Shown here piece after piece: positions 37,344 through 46,775 of a stretch of DNA of 64,000 nt. Source of the stretch: Lachnospiraceae bacterium. Lineage in GTDB: Bacteria; Bacillota; Clostridia; Lachnospirales; Lachnospiraceae. The translations under genes were made by a program, and so were the position numbers. Within the stretch, counting starts at the first letter, position 1, and the number at the start of each line of letters is the position of its first letter. The stretch lies in NCBI GenBank assembly GCA_021772075.1, contig JAETNQ010000012.1, positions 35,070-99,069 of the forward strand, read 5' to 3'. A model generated the notes under the pieces. The model worked only from the letters and a program-made list of their open reading frames with translations. It made no database searches and was not told the origin of the DNA.

Positions 37344-37472
37344 TAAAACCGGTTCCATAAATAAAAATATTTATTTTACCATTTGTTTATTCTTATAATT
37401 CTGAAATTTGTTCCATATTTTATGGAACCCGTTCCACTTCTTGATCATATAACACAATTCCCAATTTGTCAA
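37344..37472 (-). promoter_or_regulatory. Promoter of the GH32 operon with three LacI-type operators
   Basis: TTGACA (37472-37467), 17 bases, TATGAT (37449-37444) on the minus strand. Operator-like palindromes follow: TGGAACCCGTTCCA (37423-37436), the related TGAAATTTGTTCCA (37402-37415) and TAAAACCGGTTCCA (37344-37357), sharing the half-site TGGAAC. They lie downstream of the -10 where a LacI-type protein would act as a roadblock. The LacI gene ends just upstream. Confidence 0.8.
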
Positions 37473-37506
37473 CGACTTCTTTCGTTATTTTTCCCCGTAA
37501 AAAAAA

Positions 37507-37550
37507 GAAACCGCAAACATGATTGTGCAAATTGCACAATCTCCGGTTTC
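37507..37550 (-). terminator. Terminator of the LacI gene
   Basis: On the minus strand GAAACCG pairs with CGGTTTC around an inner stem GATTGTGCAA-TTTGCACAATC, followed by eight T. It separates lacI from the GH32 promoter. Confidence 0.85.
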
Positions 37551-37605
37551 CATTTCATTTCTTATTTATTTTCCATAAATTCTATCCGTGCATTTCATAC
37601 AATTT

Positions 37606-38607
37606 CTACAAATCTGCCGCCTGGTTTTCCGCTCTGGTCGTACCGCCCCGCTGGATATCCACTTCCAATATCTGCCTGTGGGGTACATTTTTCCGCTGTT
37701 CGACCTGGTCCAAAAGGGTATTAACGGATATTTCTGCCAACAATTCTACATTTTGCCTAATCGCAGTAAGGCATGGATACACCATCCGGGTAATGCTGGT
37801 TGCGTCAAAACCCACCAGGCAGATATCCTCCGGTATCCGCATTCCTTTCTGCAAAGCCACGTTCATGCATGCCGCCGCCCCCAGATCCCCGCTGAAAACC
37901 CCGTCAATATCCGGGTGCTTCTCAAAAATTTCCTGCGCCATCCGATAATGGGCGTCCCAATGAAACGTATTCCAATCCATGGCAAACTGCAGGACTTCCA
38001 CCTGCCGCTCTTCTAATACCTGCTGGAACATCCTATGCCTCTCGTTGGCCAATATATTGGGAGATACGCCGGAAATATGAAGCACTTTCCTGCAATGGCT
38101 GCCTATCATCAATTCCGCCGCCATTTTCCCCCCCATCCTGTGGTCGGAGCCTACGATCGGGATCTGGGAGCCAAAATCCCGGTCTATGGATACGATCGGC
38201 TTTTTCTGTTTCAAATATTCTTCCCCGTCTAGGCAATGGGAACCGGTAATAATTCCGTCCACCATATTCCGCTCCAGCATATCCAGATATTCTCTTTCCC
38301 TGTCGCTGATCCCCACCGCATTACAGATCATCGTCTTATACCCCTGCCGGTACAGTTCCATCTCGATATTCCTCGCCAGGCAGGCAAAAAAAGGATGGTC
38401 CAGATCAGGAACGATCAGGCCCACGATTCCGCTCCGATTGCGGTACAGATTCCTCGCCAGCTCGTTTGGCGTATACTCCAGCTTCTGTGCCGCCTTTTCT
38501 ATTTTCTTTCTGGTGGAAGGGGAAACATACCCCGTATGGTTCAGCGCCCTGGATACGGTTCCCACTCCTACCCCCGCTTCTTTCGCTACATCCCTTATGC
38601 TAGACAT
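37606..38607 (-). CDS. LacI family transcriptional regulator
   Basis: 333 residues. N-terminal HTH SIRDVAKEAGVGVGTVSRAL and hinge helix region (KLEYTPNELARNLYRNRSG), then a periplasmic-binding-protein-like ligand domain with GLIVPDLDHPFFACLARNIE, SIDRDFGSQIP and DICLVGFDATSITRM. The gene is just upstream of the GH32 operon, so a repressor of it, relieved by sucrose or fructose derivatives. It lies three bases behind the patatin gene, whose end holds the ribosome site, so it may be read with the addBA-patatin unit. Confidence 0.95.
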   Translation of the reverse strand: MSSIRDVAKEAGVGVGTVSRALNHTGYVSPSTRKKIEKAAQKLEYTPNELARNLYRNRSGIVGLIVPDLDHPFFACLARNIEMELYRQGYKTMICNAVGISDREREYLDMLERNMVDGIITGSHCLDGEEYLKQKKPIVSIDRDFGSQIPIVGSDHRMGGKMAAELMIGSHCRKVLHISGVSPNILANERHRMFQQVLEERQVEVLQFAMDWNTFHWDAHYRMAQEIFEKHPDIDGVFSGDLGAAACMNVALQKGMRIPEDICLVGFDATSITRMVYPCLTAIRQNVELLAEISVNTLLDQVEQRKNVPHRQILEVDIQRGGTTRAENQAADL

Positions 38608-38610
38608 TGC

Positions 38611-39468
38611 TTATTGCTCCCTTAAAAAATCCCTCAGTTCGTCCTTCTTCTCCTCAGACACCTCATATCCATGCCGGTAATATTCCCTCAGCCTATCCGC
38701 ATCCGACTCGTTATTCTCCAGATTCATTCCTTCCGCCGGCCGCAGGATAAACGCTCTTCCTTCCTCTTCCAGACGCTCCAGCATATCCAAGGTATCGTTA
38801 TATTTTTTCGCCCTTCCGGCGACCATATGTACAAATTCGGGATATTTATGATATACCAGCTTTAAAAAGGCAAGATATATGTGCCTTTGTTTTTTCCGGT
38901 ACTTTTTGTCTCTCGTCATCACCACTACGATCTTCTTCCATCCCTCTTCCAATGCCCTGACAATAGGGATTGCATCCGCCATTCCCCCGTCCAGCATAGG
39001 AGTCCCGTCGATTTCCGTTATTTTCGCTATAAAGGGCATGGAATTCGCTGCCTTGCATACCCGGAAAAACTGGTCCATGTCCGAAAAATCGTCATGGTAA
39101 ACCGCTTCCCCGGTCAGACAATTCACCGTGCTTATAATAAATTTTTTGGCAGACTCCGAAAAAGCCTGAAAATCAAAAGGAACCCTCCATTTTGGTATTT
39201 CATCAAACATCAGATCCATGTCGAAAAACGTTCCCTTTTTCAAAAAAGTCCGGAACCCCATATATTTTTCCGTTTCCAACGGCTTGATCACCGCGTCCAA
39301 TACCCGGCCTCTCTGTCCCGATACATAATTCATTCCGGCATAGGCTCCCGCCGACACCGCTATGACATTCGGAACCTCTATTCCACTATCCAGGAAAGAA
39401 TCCAATACGCCCGCCGAAAACATGCTGCGCATGGCTCCTCCCTCTAAAATAAGCCCAGACTTTTCCAC
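38611..39468 (-). CDS. Patatin-like phospholipase
   Basis: 285 residues from a GTG start at 39468, eight bases after GGAG, which gives the expected N-terminus MEKSGLILEGGAMRSMFSAG; an ATG at 39528 overlapping the addA stop would add a 20-residue unrelated tail. The oxyanion loop GGAMRS, nucleophile motif GxSxG-like AVSAGAY (Ser near 40) and catalytic Asp in MLDGGMADAI are present. It would cleave acyl groups from lipids. Function in the cell unknown; it lies in an operon with addBA. Confidence 0.9.
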   Translation of the reverse strand: MEKSGLILEGGAMRSMFSAGVLDSFLDSGIEVPNVIAVSAGAYAGMNYVSGQRGRVLDAVIKPLETEKYMGFRTFLKKGTFFDMDLMFDEIPKWRVPFDFQAFSESAKKFIISTVNCLTGEAVYHDDFSDMDQFFRVCKAANSMPFIAKITEIDGTPMLDGGMADAIPIVRALEEGWKKIVVVMTRDKKYRKKQRHIYLAFLKLVYHKYPEFVHMVAGRAKKYNDTLDMLERLEEEGRAFILRPAEGMNLENNESDADRLREYYRHGYEVSEEKKDELRDFLREQ

Positions 39469-39524
39469 CCGCTTTTCTCCTTCTTCTTCTTTGCCAACGA
39501 TAGCAAAGCTATGATCCACAACTA

Positions 39525-42500
39525 TCATAACACAATTTCTTCATGAAGTCTAAAAGAATAAATGATTTTCTCCTTCACCTTTTTCCCCGTCAGCTGCTGC
39601 AGCGCCCTTGCATAATACTCCAACTGCTTCCTGTATTTTTCCGACAATTCCCTGCCATTCTCCACCCGGTCGGTCTTATAGTCCGCCACTACGAGTTCCC
39701 CGTCCTCTTCAAAATAAACGTCTATCACTCCCTGGATCAGCACGAGTTCGTCCGCCGGAAACTTTCCGTTCAGTTCGTCCGCCGGAAGCCCGAGGACAAA
39801 GGGCTGCTCCCGGTAAAGCCTTCCCGACTGTCCGGCCGTCGTCATGCGCTTTGCCAGATCCGTAGAAAGAAAAGCGCGAATCGCCGGAATGGAAACGGCT
39901 TTGGCATATTCCGGCGCCAGCGTCCCCGCGCGCAGCATTTCTTCTATCTGTTTCTCCACCGGCTCCGCAGCCTCTCCAAAATCCAGCAGCTCCATGACTT
40001 TATGGAACGCCGTTCCCCTTCCTGCCCCTCCAAGGCTTTCTTCTTCCTTCATAAACTTTGGAATATACGGCAGGACATGCTCTTCCTCCAGCTCATATAA
40101 CCGGAAAGAAAAGTCCATTTCTTCTTCCTGCCCTGTTTTTTTCAGTTCTGACACCGTCGTTTTCGTATATAAGTCCGCTAAATTGCCGTGTTGATAGGAT
40201 AAAGCAAAAATATCGGACACTTCTGTCATCCATTTGCTATCCACATCGGTCAATGGATCTGAGGTCTCCAGTTTTCTCCTCGCCCCTTCGGAAATCATTT
40301 GATCCCTGATTTCGGCGCCGAGAAAAGCCTCATCGGAAATGGCCCTGATTTTCATTTCGGCATGATTCCATTCCGATCGTCCCAAATCTTCTTCCCGCTT
40401 CCAAACGGGTTCTTCCCCATATTCCCCGAAAAGCGTTCCAAACGCCGGGTGGACCGCAAGCGCCGGGAGAAGGATTGTAAGGGCCACATACAAAACGCGC
40501 AGTTCTTCCCCCAGGCTGTCCAGGCGCATCTTTTCCCCGATCATATTTTTTCTTACGGTTTTTCCCTGCATCCTTTGTTCCACATCCACATAATCCACGC
40601 CGATGCCCATATCCATATCCGCAATCATTTTTCCGCTGATATCCTGCAGATTAAATTTTTTTGCCAGGCCGCAGACAAAACAAACGGGAAATTCCAGGCC
40701 CTTGCTCTTATGAATGCTCATAATGCGTACCACGTCCGCATTCTCATCCAGAATATTCGCTTCCCCATAATCCACGTCATATTTTTCCAGCTGCTCCATA
40801 TAACGGACAAAATGAAACAGCCCATAATAACTCGTCTGTTCAAAAGCAGCCGCCTTCTCCAGGAGCATCTGCACATTCGCCCGCCTCTGCCCGCCGCCCG
40901 GCAGCGCGGCGATATAATGCATATAACCCGTTCCTGTTACGATATCCTGCAACAGCTCATGAATCGGCATATATACCGTCTTATCCCTGTATTCTTCCAA
41001 AAACCGCAGAAAATTCCGGGCTTTCTTTTGCAATTCTTCCTCTTCCCCGGGTCCGCCTTCCTTTTCTGCCCATGCTTCCTTTCCGTCCGCTCCGGTTCCG
41101 CATGCACCGTCTTTTTCTCTTCCCCACTCTTTCAGACAAGTATACAGCCCTTTTTTCCCCTCTTCCGTTTTCCCCTTCATCCATGCGATTTCCTTGTCCG
41201 TAAAACCGCCGAAACAAGACTTTAATACGCCGAACAGCGGGATATCCTGCCCGGGATTGTCCAAAATGCGCAAAAGCTGCAGTAAAGTCCGTATTTCCTG
41301 CGCCGCAAAATATCCCGTTCTGGACAGCACATGGGAAGGAATGCCTTCTTCCTTTAAAACGCTCTTAAAATCTTCATCCCAGCCCGCATTGGTGCGCAGC
41401 AGGATTACGATGTCCCTATAGGAAACTCTTCGAAGCTCCCCGCTTTCCTTATCCGTTACCAGAAAGTCTTCCATCAGTTCCTTAATGCGGCGGGCTACGG
41501 CATAAGCCTCCCGCTGCCTGTCGGACATTTTTTTTGCCCTGCCGCCTTCCTGCTTTTCCGTATTCTCCTGCTCTTTTCTATCCTCCCCGCTATCCTCCGC
41601 TTTTTCTTTTTGGATCAGCAGCAGTTCCGTGCAGTTTTGGGAGATCCCGCCCTTCTTTGGAAGGGCGGGATAAGACGCCCCCGAATAGAGGGCCGCCTCC
41701 TGGTCATATTCCACGCCGCCAAGGCGCTTTCCCATGATCCGCGAAAAGATGAAATTTACGCCATCCAATACCTCCGCCCTGCTGCGGAAATTCCGGTGCA
41801 GATCGATCCGTCTCCTTTCCGTCCCTTCCTTTCTGTACGCCTCATACTTTTCCATAAAAATTTCCGGCCTTGCCAGACGGAACTTATAGATGCTCTGCTT
41901 CACGTCCCCTACCATAAACCGATTGAATTTCCCGTTTTCCTCCCCGGAAATGCTTTCCAGCAGCATCTCCTGCACCGGATTGCTGTCCTGGTATTCATCG
42001 ATCAATATCTCTTCAAAATAATCCTGGTAATCCAGCGCCGTCCGGCTCGGTTCGTAAGCTTTCCGCTCCCCCTCCCCTACTTTTCCATCCGCTTTTTTTA
42101 CGAGAATGGACAGAGCCAGATGTTCCATATCCGAAAAGTCAATGATATTATTCTCTCTTTTCTTTTTGTCCAGCGCCTCTTTAAACGCCAGCGCCAAATC
42201 CACCAGCACAGCGACGGCTCTTTCGCTTCCTTTCATATATTCCACCGCCGTTTCGGGCAGCAGGGGGAAAAACTTGCCGCATAACCGCTTCACTGTCTCT
42301 TTGACCTCTTTGCGTATTTGCTGTACCAGTTCCCGTTTTTTCCCGGAAACAGTATCATCCTTTTTCGACGGCAGCCTGCCGAAGCTCATTCCCTGGAAGA
42401 GAGCATAACCTTCCCTGTAGCTCCTGACCGAAGCCAGCTTCCGCAGCGCCTCCGCTTCCCTTTCCAATACCTCTCCGTACATATACGGACCGTCCGGCTG

Positions 42501-43217
42501 CCCGCAGATCTTTAAGCATTCCTCCGTTCTTTGCAGGCAGTCCTCAGCCATCAGCGCCGCCTGTTCCACGCCGAACCGGATAAACTCCGCCTCCTCCAGT
42601 TCCTCCGCATCGGCGATCCGGTAATCCCCCTTCCGTTCCTCCAGCCATTCTTCCGGCCAGGGATTGCTCTCCGCAAACTGGTAAAGCTTTAAAATATGCC
42701 CCTCGATAGCGTCATCCCTGTTCCCTGTGCTGAAGTATTCCACGCAATGCAGGAACGCCTCCTCTTTCCGGGCAAACTGCCCTTCCAGAAGTTCCTTCAT
42801 CACATCCTGTTTCATCAATTTCAATTCGCCTTCGTCCGCCACGCGGAAGCCGGGATCCAAACCGATATCGTTAAAATTATTCCGGATCACAAACATGCAA
42901 AAGCTGTCGATCGTCGTGATCTGGGCGTTATGGATCAGCGTCGCTTGTTTCTGGAGATGCTTGTTCCCAGGCTCTTCCTCCAATCTCTTCGCAATAGCCG
43001 CCCCGATCCTTTCCCGCATCTCCGCCGCCGCCGCATTGGTAAATGTCACTACCAAAAGCCGGTCGATATCCACCGGGTGTTTTTCATCGCTTATCATCTT
43101 TACAATGCGCTCCGTTAAAACCGCCGTTTTCCCGGAACCGGCCGCCGCCGATACGAGGATATTGCATCCCCTTGTATCGATCACCTGCCTCTGCTCTTCG
43201 GTATATGTGATTCCCAT
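39525..43217 (-). CDS. addA: AddA-type helicase/nuclease, probable loss of helicase motif VI
   Basis: 1230 residues. Motif I SAAAGSGKTAVLTERIV, motif II DEYQDSNPVQE, motif III and IV regions, and a C-terminal nuclease domain (GVIDVYFEEDGELVVADYKTD) are all present. It pairs with AddB in double-strand break repair (Chi recognition and resection). The unusual point: after RVLYVALT the sequence reads ILLPALAVHPAFG, while the family continues with RAKEKL... and reaches LPALxxH only about 70 residues later. So a segment with motif VI (the arginine finger) appears deleted in frame near 40475. The rest is normal. It ends with a four-base overlap with the patatin frame. Confidence 0.9.
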   Translation of the reverse strand: MGITYTEEQRQVIDTRGCNILVSAAAGSGKTAVLTERIVKMISDEKHPVDIDRLLVVTFTNAAAAEMRERIGAAIAKRLEEEPGNKHLQKQATLIHNAQITTIDSFCMFVIRNNFNDIGLDPGFRVADEGELKLMKQDVMKELLEGQFARKEEAFLHCVEYFSTGNRDDAIEGHILKLYQFAESNPWPEEWLEERKGDYRIADAEELEEAEFIRFGVEQAALMAEDCLQRTEECLKICGQPDGPYMYGEVLEREAEALRKLASVRSYREGYALFQGMSFGRLPSKKDDTVSGKKRELVQQIRKEVKETVKRLCGKFFPLLPETAVEYMKGSERAVAVLVDLALAFKEALDKKKRENNIIDFSDMEHLALSILVKKADGKVGEGERKAYEPSRTALDYQDYFEEILIDEYQDSNPVQEMLLESISGEENGKFNRFMVGDVKQSIYKFRLARPEIFMEKYEAYRKEGTERRRIDLHRNFRSRAEVLDGVNFIFSRIMGKRLGGVEYDQEAALYSGASYPALPKKGGISQNCTELLLIQKEKAEDSGEDRKEQENTEKQEGGRAKKMSDRQREAYAVARRIKELMEDFLVTDKESGELRRVSYRDIVILLRTNAGWDEDFKSVLKEEGIPSHVLSRTGYFAAQEIRTLLQLLRILDNPGQDIPLFGVLKSCFGGFTDKEIAWMKGKTEEGKKGLYTCLKEWGREKDGACGTGADGKEAWAEKEGGPGEEEELQKKARNFLRFLEEYRDKTVYMPIHELLQDIVTGTGYMHYIAALPGGGQRRANVQMLLEKAAAFEQTSYYGLFHFVRYMEQLEKYDVDYGEANILDENADVVRIMSIHKSKGLEFPVCFVCGLAKKFNLQDISGKMIADMDMGIGVDYVDVEQRMQGKTVRKNMIGEKMRLDSLGEELRVLYVALTILLPALAVHPAFGTLFGEYGEEPVWKREEDLGRSEWNHAEMKIRAISDEAFLGAEIRDQMISEGARRKLETSDPLTDVDSKWMTEVSDIFALSYQHGNLADLYTKTTVSELKKTGQEEEMDFSFRLYELEEEHVLPYIPKFMKEEESLGGAGRGTAFHKVMELLDFGEAAEPVEKQIEEMLRAGTLAPEYAKAVSIPAIRAFLSTDLAKRMTTAGQSGRLYREQPFVLGLPADELNGKFPADELVLIQGVIDVYFEEDGELVVADYKTDRVENGRELSEKYRKQLEYYARALQQLTGKKVKEKIIYSFRLHEEIVL

Positions 43218-43250
43218 ATCATTCCTTGCCCTTCCCCGCTATTGCCGGCC

Positions 43251-46200
43251 TCATTCTTTCCGGCTTTTTGACTGGTTCTCATGATAGCCTGTTCCTTCGC
43301 TGTTCGCCTCCCGCACCTTCTCCATAATCTCTTCCTCTTCCATCCCGTCCAACTGGCGGTAGCGGTATCCCGGAATCCTTTCGTCAAAGCCGCAGACAGC
43401 CTGGAAGCTGCAATAATCGCAGGCACTGTCCCCTCCCTGCCGGCAAGGGTTCGCTTCTACCTTCCCCTCCAGAATCTCAGAACCGATCTCCCGCACTTTC
43501 AAATTTACATACCGGGATAATTCTTCCAGGTCTTCTTCGCTTATGACACTGGATTTGACACTTAAGCTTCCGTCCTTTTTCCGCTCTAAAGGTATAATAT
43601 CGGACTTATCCGTGAATTCGTGGTCTAAATAAGTGATAACTGCGTCATTTTTGCTGACCAGCCCGGTCATTCGCAGTTCCCTCTTCAGACGGGCATCCAG
43701 TTCCTCTCGGCTGATCTCCTCGTCCGATTGGATCATCGGATCCGCCACATGATAATAGAGAAGAGCCGCCGGCACTATCTTTTTCCCCGGCTTCTTCTTC
43801 TTTTCCATTTCCACCGCCGCGTTCATATATACTACAAGCTGCAGCTGCAGCCCATAATACAAAGCGGCCAGATCAAACCGCTGGTTGCCGGACTTGTAAT
43901 CGATTACTTTCACATATACGTTTCCGTCCGCCTCATACGTATCGATGCGGTCGATCCTCCCCCTGAGCTTTATCTTCTCCTCATCCGATAAGGCGATATT
44001 GACGGACTCCAGATCCTCCGCCATCGTAAAAGAAACTTCCACATTTTCCGGCACGAAGCTTCCCTTTTTCAGCTGATACTGCAAAGTCCCCACCGCCCTT
44101 TTCAGGATACGGCGCATTCTTTCGATGGCATATTCATTCCTTGCCGTGCTGTACAGCACCGTTTCCCCGTAAACAGCCGCATGCTCTTCCAGCGTCTCCC
44201 CCAGGATACGGTCCGCCGTCTCCCCGTCAAAATCGAACCATGTACGGCCCTCCTCCTGTAATTTCACCGCAAACTTCTCCAATACCCCGTGGAATACGTT
44301 TCCCATATCCACTGCTTCGAACCCATATTCTTCCCTTTCTTTCAAAGAAAGTCCATATTGCAGAAAATGGGCGTACGCGCAGGATGCGTACTTTTCCAGG
44401 CGGCTTACGCTGCCAAGCAGCATCCTCCCGTACAGGAGCCGCGCCAGTTCCCTGCCAAGGGAATTTTCCTGATAACGGCTAAAGGCGGCTTCTACCAGAC
44501 GTTCCACCTCGCCCGCATATTCCCCGTCCCGACGGTAGATATGATAGAGCGTGAAAAACTTTTTCTCCTCTTCTTCCCCCAAAATCCCTGCCGCATAAGC
44601 CCGCAGCATATCCGTCAAATGATCCATCCCGGCCTTTTTGGATTCGATCGGCTCCTCAAAGCCTCTCTGCTCCGGCCTTACGGCCGCAAGGCCTGGAAAC
44701 AGCTTCTTCAACGTATCGACCAGATAGGCGGGCCGGACGCTCTTCCCTTCATTGTTTACCTTGCACCAGGAAAGATAGAGCTGCTCCGAAGGCTTGGTCA
44801 TATTCATATATAGATAAAGCCTCTGGATATACATCTGCTGCCTCGGGGTAGGGGCTAGCTCATAAGGGGATTCCCGCAGGAATTCCCTGTCAATATCGGA
44901 AATGATTCCTCCGCCTCCCGTATTTTTCGGGATATTCCCGTCATTGACGCCCACGAAAAACAAAACCTTGATCTTGTCCAGCCTGGTTCTTTCAATATCG
45001 CCCACGACCACCCTGTCCACGTTCTGGGGGATCGTCCCTACTTGGATCTCCCCGAAGCCCGCATCCAGAATATCGGCGAATTCTTTCATGCTCATTTTTT
45101 CCCCGCCCAGCAAAGCGTTGATCTGATCCAGCAGATCCATCACCAGCCGGTAAATCTGTCCATATTCCCTGGCTCTCGCCATATCTCCCCTGCGCTGGAA
45201 CATTTTTTCATAAGCCGCCAGTTTTTCCTGCACGCGGTTTTCCATGATAAAATGGTACAAAGCCTTTATCTTTTCTCCTGCAGTTCCATTTTTTTTATCC
45301 ATCAAAGGGGCGAACTGCTCCATCATGGCCAGGCGCATCCTGTTAAAAACCGCCAGTTCCTCTTCCCCCGTCCCCTCAGGCATGGCCGTGAAAAGCGAAG
45401 TCCATTTTTTCTTCCCGCCGATTCCGCAGGCGATCACATAATTCTCCAGCCGGTCCGTATCCTCCCTGTCAAACCCGGTAAGACCGCTGCGCAGATAATG
45501 GAAGACAGAAGAATAAGAAAATTGATCCATTACCATTTTCAAGGCGCTTCTGATATATTCGATAAAGGGGTTTAAAAGTATCCCCCTCGTATAATCCATG
45601 TATACGGGAATATCGAACTTTTCCGCCATCCCTTCCACATGGGAGGCATAAATCTCCAAATTTCCCGTGACAATGGCAAAATCCCTGTAACAATACCCCT
45701 CTTTCCGTATCAGTTCCCGCATTTTCAAACAGATCCGGCGTACCTCCTCCCCGGGGGAGGAAGCCTCCAGAAGGTGTATGGATTCATTTTCCTTTTGATA
45801 AGGTTTAAACGGATAGCGGAACAAATATTTTTCCAGATGCCCCATTTCCTTATTTGCCAAAAACCGGGGCGGTTCTCCCCGAAGGAATACATCCCGTCCT
45901 CTGGAAACCCCTTCCTCCCGGCAAAGCCTGACCAGATCCGCCGCTGTTTTTTTGCTTAAATAAAAGAGCTGCTGCTCGCCGTCCGTTTGATAGGGATCTT
46001 TCTCCTCCCCATCCATTGTCGCCGTTACGATGACCTCCCTTGCCAATCCCATCATGCGCTGTATCAGCCGGTTCTGTACCGGCGTAAAACCGGTGAACCC
46101 GTCCAACGCCACCACGCTGTTTCTGATAAGCTTGGATTCGGGGAGCATCCGGCAGAGCCGGTCCAGCGTTTCTTCCGTCGTAATATATTTCTCCCGGATA

Positions 46201-46706
46201 AATTGCAAAAAGCTTTGGTAAAGCGTGCCAAGATCTTTCAGCTTATAATAAAGGGCTCCCCGTTTCTTCGCATATTCCGTCAGTTCTTCCAATTCCTTCA
46301 CGCCGATGCCATACTGCATAAATTCCGAAATCGCTGATTTTACCTCATGAATATAGCCGATCTTATTCAGGTTCCCGCCGATCACGGGCATATCCTCCCC
46401 TATATCCTCCGCTACTTTCCGCAGCACCAGGCTCTTGCCCGTATCGTCCAATACCGTGCGGTCGTCTCCTCCCACTTCTTCCAATATTCTATAGGAAAGC
46501 CTGCCGAAGCTGAGCACCTCGATATTCATCAGTCCGTTCCGGGGATGCGCCCTTACCAGGTCCATCTCCGTCTGCATCGTAAACTGATCCGGCACAATCA
46601 CAAAAAAATGCGTCCCCGGTTCCTCCATGGAACGTTTTATCATCTCTTCCTGCAGCCTCGTGCTTTTCCCGGCCCCCGAAGCCCCGAAATAAAATCTAAG
46701 TCCCAT
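43251..46706 (-). CDS. addB: AddB subunit of the helicase-exonuclease AddAB
   Basis: 1151 residues from ATG at 46706, eight bases behind AAAGGAGGG. N-terminal Walker A GASGAGKSTRLQEE, AddB-typical DRVVVGDIERTRLDKIKVLF in the middle, then the nuclease domain VIDYKSGNQRFDLAALYYGL and the cysteine cluster: one Cys at KYASCAYAHF and three in DSACDYCSFQAVCGFD that together bind a [4Fe-4S] cluster. It recognises Chi and stabilises AddA. Starts the addB-addA pair; addA starts 33 bases after its stop. Confidence 0.95.
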   Translation of the reverse strand: MGLRFYFGASGAGKSTRLQEEMIKRSMEEPGTHFFVIVPDQFTMQTEMDLVRAHPRNGLMNIEVLSFGRLSYRILEEVGGDDRTVLDDTGKSLVLRKVAEDIGEDMPVIGGNLNKIGYIHEVKSAISEFMQYGIGVKELEELTEYAKKRGALYYKLKDLGTLYQSFLQFIREKYITTEETLDRLCRMLPESKLIRNSVVALDGFTGFTPVQNRLIQRMMGLAREVIVTATMDGEEKDPYQTDGEQQLFYLSKKTAADLVRLCREEGVSRGRDVFLRGEPPRFLANKEMGHLEKYLFRYPFKPYQKENESIHLLEASSPGEEVRRICLKMRELIRKEGYCYRDFAIVTGNLEIYASHVEGMAEKFDIPVYMDYTRGILLNPFIEYIRSALKMVMDQFSYSSVFHYLRSGLTGFDREDTDRLENYVIACGIGGKKKWTSLFTAMPEGTGEEELAVFNRMRLAMMEQFAPLMDKKNGTAGEKIKALYHFIMENRVQEKLAAYEKMFQRRGDMARAREYGQIYRLVMDLLDQINALLGGEKMSMKEFADILDAGFGEIQVGTIPQNVDRVVVGDIERTRLDKIKVLFFVGVNDGNIPKNTGGGGIISDIDREFLRESPYELAPTPRQQMYIQRLYLYMNMTKPSEQLYLSWCKVNNEGKSVRPAYLVDTLKKLFPGLAAVRPEQRGFEEPIESKKAGMDHLTDMLRAYAAGILGEEEEKKFFTLYHIYRRDGEYAGEVERLVEAAFSRYQENSLGRELARLLYGRMLLGSVSRLEKYASCAYAHFLQYGLSLKEREEYGFEAVDMGNVFHGVLEKFAVKLQEEGRTWFDFDGETADRILGETLEEHAAVYGETVLYSTARNEYAIERMRRILKRAVGTLQYQLKKGSFVPENVEVSFTMAEDLESVNIALSDEEKIKLRGRIDRIDTYEADGNVYVKVIDYKSGNQRFDLAALYYGLQLQLVVYMNAAVEMEKKKKPGKKIVPAALLYYHVADPMIQSDEEISREELDARLKRELRMTGLVSKNDAVITYLDHEFTDKSDIIPLERKKDGSLSVKSSVISEEDLEELSRYVNLKVREIGSEILEGKVEANPCRQGGDSACDYCSFQAVCGFDERIPGYRYRQLDGMEEEEIMEKVREANSEGTGYHENQSKSRKE

Positions 46707-46775
46707 GACACCCTCCTTTTTTTCATACGGCAGACCCTGCTGCTGCCCTGTCTGCTGCATTGCGCCTCATCCCAT

